Shown piece after piece: positions 15,167 to 17,008 of a stretch of 17,008 nucleotides of DNA; position 1 is the stretch's first letter; each line of letters begins with the position of its first letter. Made by a program: the position numbers and the translations under genes. Below the pieces are notes generated by a model. The model was not told where the DNA came from and did no database searches. It saw only the letters and a program-made list of their open reading frames with translations. Origin of the DNA: Pseudonocardiales bacterium (GTDB lineage: Bacteria > Actinomycetota > Actinomycetes > Mycobacteriales > Pseudonocardiaceae); the NCBI GenBank assembly GCA_025465385.1, contig JAODNG010000468.1:1-17008 (forward strand), read 5' to 3'.

Positions 15167-15744
15167 CGCTGACTCCGACGGATCACGACGGCATCGGTGC
15201 CGTCGGTCTCGACGAGTAGCACACCGACCTCCTCGTCTCGAGAAGTCGGCAGGTTCTTGCCCACATAGTCAGCACGAAGCGGCAGTTCACGATGGCCGCG
15301 GTCGACCAACACGGCGAGTTGCACTGCCCGGGGTCGGCCATACTCACGCAGCGCGTCCAACGCGGCAGCAACGGTCCGTCCGGAGTAGAGCACGTCGTCA
15401 ACCAGGACGACGAGCACATCGTCGAGCCCATCAGCGGGCAGCTCAGTAGTCTGCAGCGCCCGGGTCGGGCGCCGCCGAAGGTCGTCCCGGTAAAGGGTGA
15501 TGTCCAGGGTTCCCAAGCGCGGCGAGGAACCGCCGAATTCCCGGATCCGGTCCGCCAGCCGATGCGCCAGCGGGACGCCGCGAGTAGGGATACCGACCAG
15601 CACCACCGGCTCGGGGGCGGTGCGTTCGATGATCTGATGAGCCATCCGGGCGACGATGCGCGTGACATCGGCCGCCGACAGCAGCTCACGCTGCCGCGGT
15701 GGCCCTGCCTCGCCCACCGCGCCCGTCCCGGACGGGGACGACAC
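15163..15744 (-). CDS. pyrR: bifunctional pyr operon regulator / uracil phosphoribosyltransferase PyrR
   Basis: RNA-binding repressor of the pyrimidine genes, responding to UMP/UTP versus PRPP, with weak uracil phosphoribosyltransferase activity. 193 residues from the start chosen here. The PRPP loop VLVDDVLYSGRTV is at 113-125; VLVGIPTRGVPLAHRLA (48-64) and DITLYRDDL (81-89) are further PyrR signatures. An open frame continues upstream to 15960, but I choose GTG 15744 because a perfect AAGGAGG ribosome site lies 6 bases before it and the resulting length fits the family. A PyrR-binding loop sits just upstream of that ribosome site, suggesting autoregulation. First gene of the pyr operon. Confidence 0.96.
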   Translation of the reverse strand: MSSPSGTGAVGEAGPPRQRELLSAADVTRIVARMAHQIIERTAPEPVVLVGIPTRGVPLAHRLADRIREFGGSSPRLGTLDITLYRDDLRRRPTRALQTTELPADGLDDVLVVLVDDVLYSGRTVAAALDALREYGRPRAVQLAVLVDRGHRELPLRADYVGKNLPTSRDEEVGVLLVETDGTDAVVIRRSQR

Positions 15745-15756
15745 GGTGGACCTCCT

Positions 15757-15778
15757 TCCCCGCCTCGCTGGACGGGCC
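15757..15778 (-). promoter_or_regulatory. PyrR-binding RNA loop next to the pyrR ribosome binding site
   Basis: The minus-strand RNA reads GUCCAGCGAGGC (15773-15762) flanked by CCC and GGG. This fits the Bacillus PyrR-binding consensus ARUCCNGNGAGGYU, apart from the outermost A-U pair, which is C-G here. A stem CCCG/CGGG, a bulged U, then CC/GG closes on the loop AGCGA. The hairpin ends directly against AAGGAGG of pyrR, with no terminator hairpin or U tract after it. That arrangement suits translational repression, as described for Mycobacterium smegmatis, rather than attenuation. Confidence 0.75.
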
Positions 15779-15791
15779 TTAAAGGACGTCA

Positions 15792-15841
15792 GGTGCCGGA
15801 CCGGCGCCGGACCCAGACGGAGATTATCACCGAGATTGTCA
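15792..15841 (-). promoter_or_regulatory. pyrR leader and candidate -10, with two tandem repeats
   Basis: GATAAT (15828-15823, minus strand) resembles a -10 box and would start a leader of about 70 bases containing the PyrR loop. No good -35 lies 16 to 18 bases upstream, so this is tentative. The stretch comprises two imperfect tandem duplications: 12-base units at 15841-15830 and 15829-15818 (10/12 identical) and 11-base units at 15813-15803 and 15802-15792 (10/11 identical). Confidence 0.35.
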
Positions 15842-15884
15842 GAAGCTGCCGCGGCTCTACCGCTGCCCCGTCTGGGTGGTGTGC

Positions 15885-15958
15885 GTAACTCTGCGCGGTC
15901 TTCGACCCCCAATGGCTTGACCTGCGGGGTTACGCAGCGCAGCATTACTCTCCGTATC
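15885..15958 (+). promoter_or_regulatory. three BldD-box-like sites upstream of bldD
   Basis: Compared with the BldD consensus NTNACNC(A/T)GNGTNAN, three sites match at most defined positions: GTAACTCTGCGCGGT (15885-15899), GTTACGCAGCGCAGC (15929-15943) and ATTACTCTCCGTATC (15944-15958). The first two also contain an exact inverted pair, TGCGTAAC (15882-15889) and GTTACGCA (15929-15936). BldD represses its own gene in Streptomyces, so this is the expected place for its operators. A TTGACC at 15917-15922 could be a -35 element, but its partner CAGCAT is poor. Confidence 0.5.
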
Positions 15959-16025
15959 ATCTAGATTTTCGCGTGGCACCCCAAGGCGTTGGCTGGTCGG
16001 GGTCTGAAGAAGGAGAAGGGGCCAG

Positions 16026-16523
16026 ATGGGCGACTACGCCAAGGCATTAGGGTCTAAGCTGCGCGGCATCCGACAGCAGCAGGGTCTGTCGCTGCACGGT
16101 GTCGAGCAGAAGTCGGCGGGCCGTTGGAAAGCTGTGGTGGTCGGCTCCTACGAGCGCGGCGACCGAGCGGTCACGGTGCAGAAGCTCGCCGAGCTGGCGG
16201 ACTTTTACGGTGTCCCCGTACCCGAGCTGCTGCCTGAGGGCCGAGTACCTTCCGGTAGCGAGCCAGCCACCAAGATCGTCATCAATCTGGAGCGCCTACA
16301 GCAGCTACCAGTCGACAAGGTGGGTCCGCTGGCCCGCTATGCCGCGACGATCCAAAGCCAGCGCGGCGATTACAACGGCAAAGTGCTGTCCATCCGCACC
16401 GAAGACCTACGCTCACTGGCGATCATTTACGACATGTCGCCGGGCGATCTCACCGAACAGCTGATCGGCTGGGGAGTGCTGCCTCCCGAGGCGCGCCCGG
16501 TGAAGGACAAAGAAGAGGCCTGA
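16026..16523 (+). CDS. bldD: BldD, c-di-GMP-responsive developmental regulator
   Basis: Transcription factor that, in Streptomyces, represses sporulation genes during growth when tetrameric c-di-GMP holds its dimer together. 165 residues, aligning end to end with Streptomyces BldD. The N-terminal XRE-type helix-turn-helix domain (about 5-72) contains LRGIRQQQGLSLHGVEQKS and GSYERGDRAVTVQKLAELAD. A short linker precedes the C-terminal domain (about 82-158). The c-di-GMP signature RxD-x8-RxxD is intact: Arg113, Asp115, Arg124 and Asp127. ATG 16026 follows GAAGGAG (about 10 bases) and AAGGGG (about 5 bases). It is the only plus-strand gene, divergent from pyrR and convergent with nusB. Likely autoregulated through the upstream boxes. 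Confidence 0.97.
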   Translation: MGDYAKALGSKLRGIRQQQGLSLHGVEQKSAGRWKAVVVGSYERGDRAVTVQKLAELADFYGVPVPELLPEGRVPSGSEPATKIVINLERLQQLPVDKVGPLARYAATIQSQRGDYNGKVLSIRTEDLRSLAIIYDMSPGDLTEQLIGWGVLPPEARPVKDKEEA

Positions 16524-16541
16524 CTGAGGGCTGATCGCCGC

Positions 16542-16949
16542 TTACAAGCCGCGCGGTAGCGCGGCTAGGGCGCCGAGCACTCCGTTGACGAAGCGTGGCG
16601 AGTCATCGGTGGACAGCAACTTGGCCAGCTCGATCGCCTCGTCGATGGCAACTGCATCGTCGACCTCAACAGAGAACAATAATTCGAACACGCCGAGACG
16701 GAGCACCGCCCGATCGACTGCGGGCATCCGGGCCAGGACCCAACCATGGGCTTGCTCGGCGAGCAACCGATCGATGTCGTCAGCGTGTTCCACCACACCC
16801 TGTACCAACGCGATCGTGTAATCGTTGACCGGTGCCAGCTCCGGCGCTCCCACCCGCTCGGCGAGCAGCGCCATCGGGTCCATCCCGCGCAAGTCGGACT
16901 CAAAGAGGATGTCGACAGCGCGTTTGCGGGCTTTGCTGCGGGCGCCCAC
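16542..16949 (-). CDS. nusB: transcription antitermination factor NusB
   Basis: All-helical RNA-binding protein that, with NusE (S10), binds boxA and helps RNA polymerase through rRNA operons. 135 residues. The basic N-terminus ARSKARKRAVDILFESDLRG and the C-terminal VAIDEAIELAKLLSTDDSPR followed by FVNGVLGALA are diagnostic. The start is GTG 16949, one base after the efp stop with no clear ribosome site, so translation probably couples to efp. The stop lies 18 bases from the bldD stop on the opposite strand. Confidence 0.96.
   Translation of the reverse strand: MGARSKARKRAVDILFESDLRGMDPMALLAERVGAPELAPVNDYTIALVQGVVEHADDIDRLLAEQAHGWVLARMPAVDRAVLRLGVFELLFSVEVDDAVAIDEAIELAKLLSTDDSPRFVNGVLGALAALPRGL
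16547..16566. terminator. possible bidirectional hairpin between convergent nusB and bldD
   Basis: AGCCGCGC (16547-16554) and GCGCGGCT (16559-16566) form a perfect 8-bp stem with a 4-base loop at the convergence of bldD and nusB. It lies inside the last codons of nusB. There is no U tract in either direction, so if it terminates transcription it would be the U-less kind often proposed for actinobacteria. Confidence 0.4.
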
Positions 16950-16950
16950 G

Positions 16951-17008
16951 TCAGCTACTGACGCGGCCGAGGTAGCGGCCGTCCCGGGTGTCGACTTTGA
17001 CCTTGTCG
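16951..17008 (-). CDS. efp: elongation factor P, C-terminal fragment cut by window edge
   Basis: Only the last 18 residues are visible: DKVKVDTRDGRYLGRVSS and a stop. This is the strongly conserved end of bacterial EF-P domain III (VKVDTRDGRYLGRV). EF-P relieves ribosome stalling at polyproline. The efp-nusB order is the usual actinobacterial one, which supports the call. The rest lies beyond the right edge. Confidence 0.9.
   Translation of the reverse strand, partial: DKVKVDTRDGRYLGRVSS

Noticed and set aside
15745..15960. 72-residue N-terminal extension of PyrR
   Set aside because: The frame is open, but PyrR proteins are about 190 residues, the added part is arginine-rich without motifs, and a perfect ribosome site selects GTG 15744. 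The extension would also translate through the PyrR-binding loop.
1..17008. Mobile elements, CRISPR arrays, tRNA/rRNA genes, defence or biosynthetic clusters
   Set aside because: No transposase or integrase motifs, regularly spaced repeat arrays, cloverleaf sequences or accessory enzymes were seen on either strand. The window is almost wholly accounted for by conserved housekeeping genes.

Overview
This is a GC-rich actinobacterial housekeeping locus. Every gene except one reads on the minus strand, so transcription runs from the right end of the window to the left. The gene set and order (efp-nusB / bldD / pyrR-pyrB-pyrC-carA-carB-pyrF / mihF-gmk-rpoZ-coaBC / priA-fmt-rsmB) match the conserved region known from Streptomyces and Mycobacterium. 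A full-length BldD with the c-di-GMP signature, a typical actinobacterial integration host factor and a CoaBC very like the mycobacterial one point to a filamentous-type actinomycete, possibly Pseudonocardiales or a relative. The family-level placement is inference only.

Right end (about 15745-17008): the 3' tip of efp, then nusB, then the single plus-strand gene bldD. bldD converges on nusB and is divergent from pyrR. The bldD/pyrR spacer carries three sites resembling BldD operators on the bldD side, and a PyrR-binding RNA loop directly upstream of the pyrR ribosome binding site.

Middle (7423-15744): a tightly packed six-gene pyrimidine operon in which each gene overlaps the next by 1 to 11 bases. 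PyrR senses pyrimidine nucleotides. CarA and CarB make carbamoyl phosphate, PyrB and PyrC convert it to dihydroorotate, and PyrF makes UMP. pyrD and pyrE are not here. Neither is the small membrane-protein gene often found between pyrC and carA.

Left of the operon (4747-7345): mihF, gmk, rpoZ and coaBC cover nucleoid architecture, GDP synthesis, the RNA polymerase omega subunit and coenzyme A synthesis. The metK gene that usually follows coaBC is absent. In its place is 337 bp holding a 62-codon membrane-type reading frame. Then come priA (the helicase-degenerate actinobacterial form), fmt and the 5' portion of rsmB, which runs off the left edge.

I found no mobile element, CRISPR array, defence system or RNA gene, and no clearly new multi-gene system. 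The most unusual signals are small-scale. A 23-bp RNA stem spans the carB stop and pyrF start, with the pyrF start codon in its loop. There are three 18-bp tandem repeats at the start of carA. Short palindromic repeats extend the ends of carA and carB. Two imperfect tandem repeats lie in the pyrR leader.
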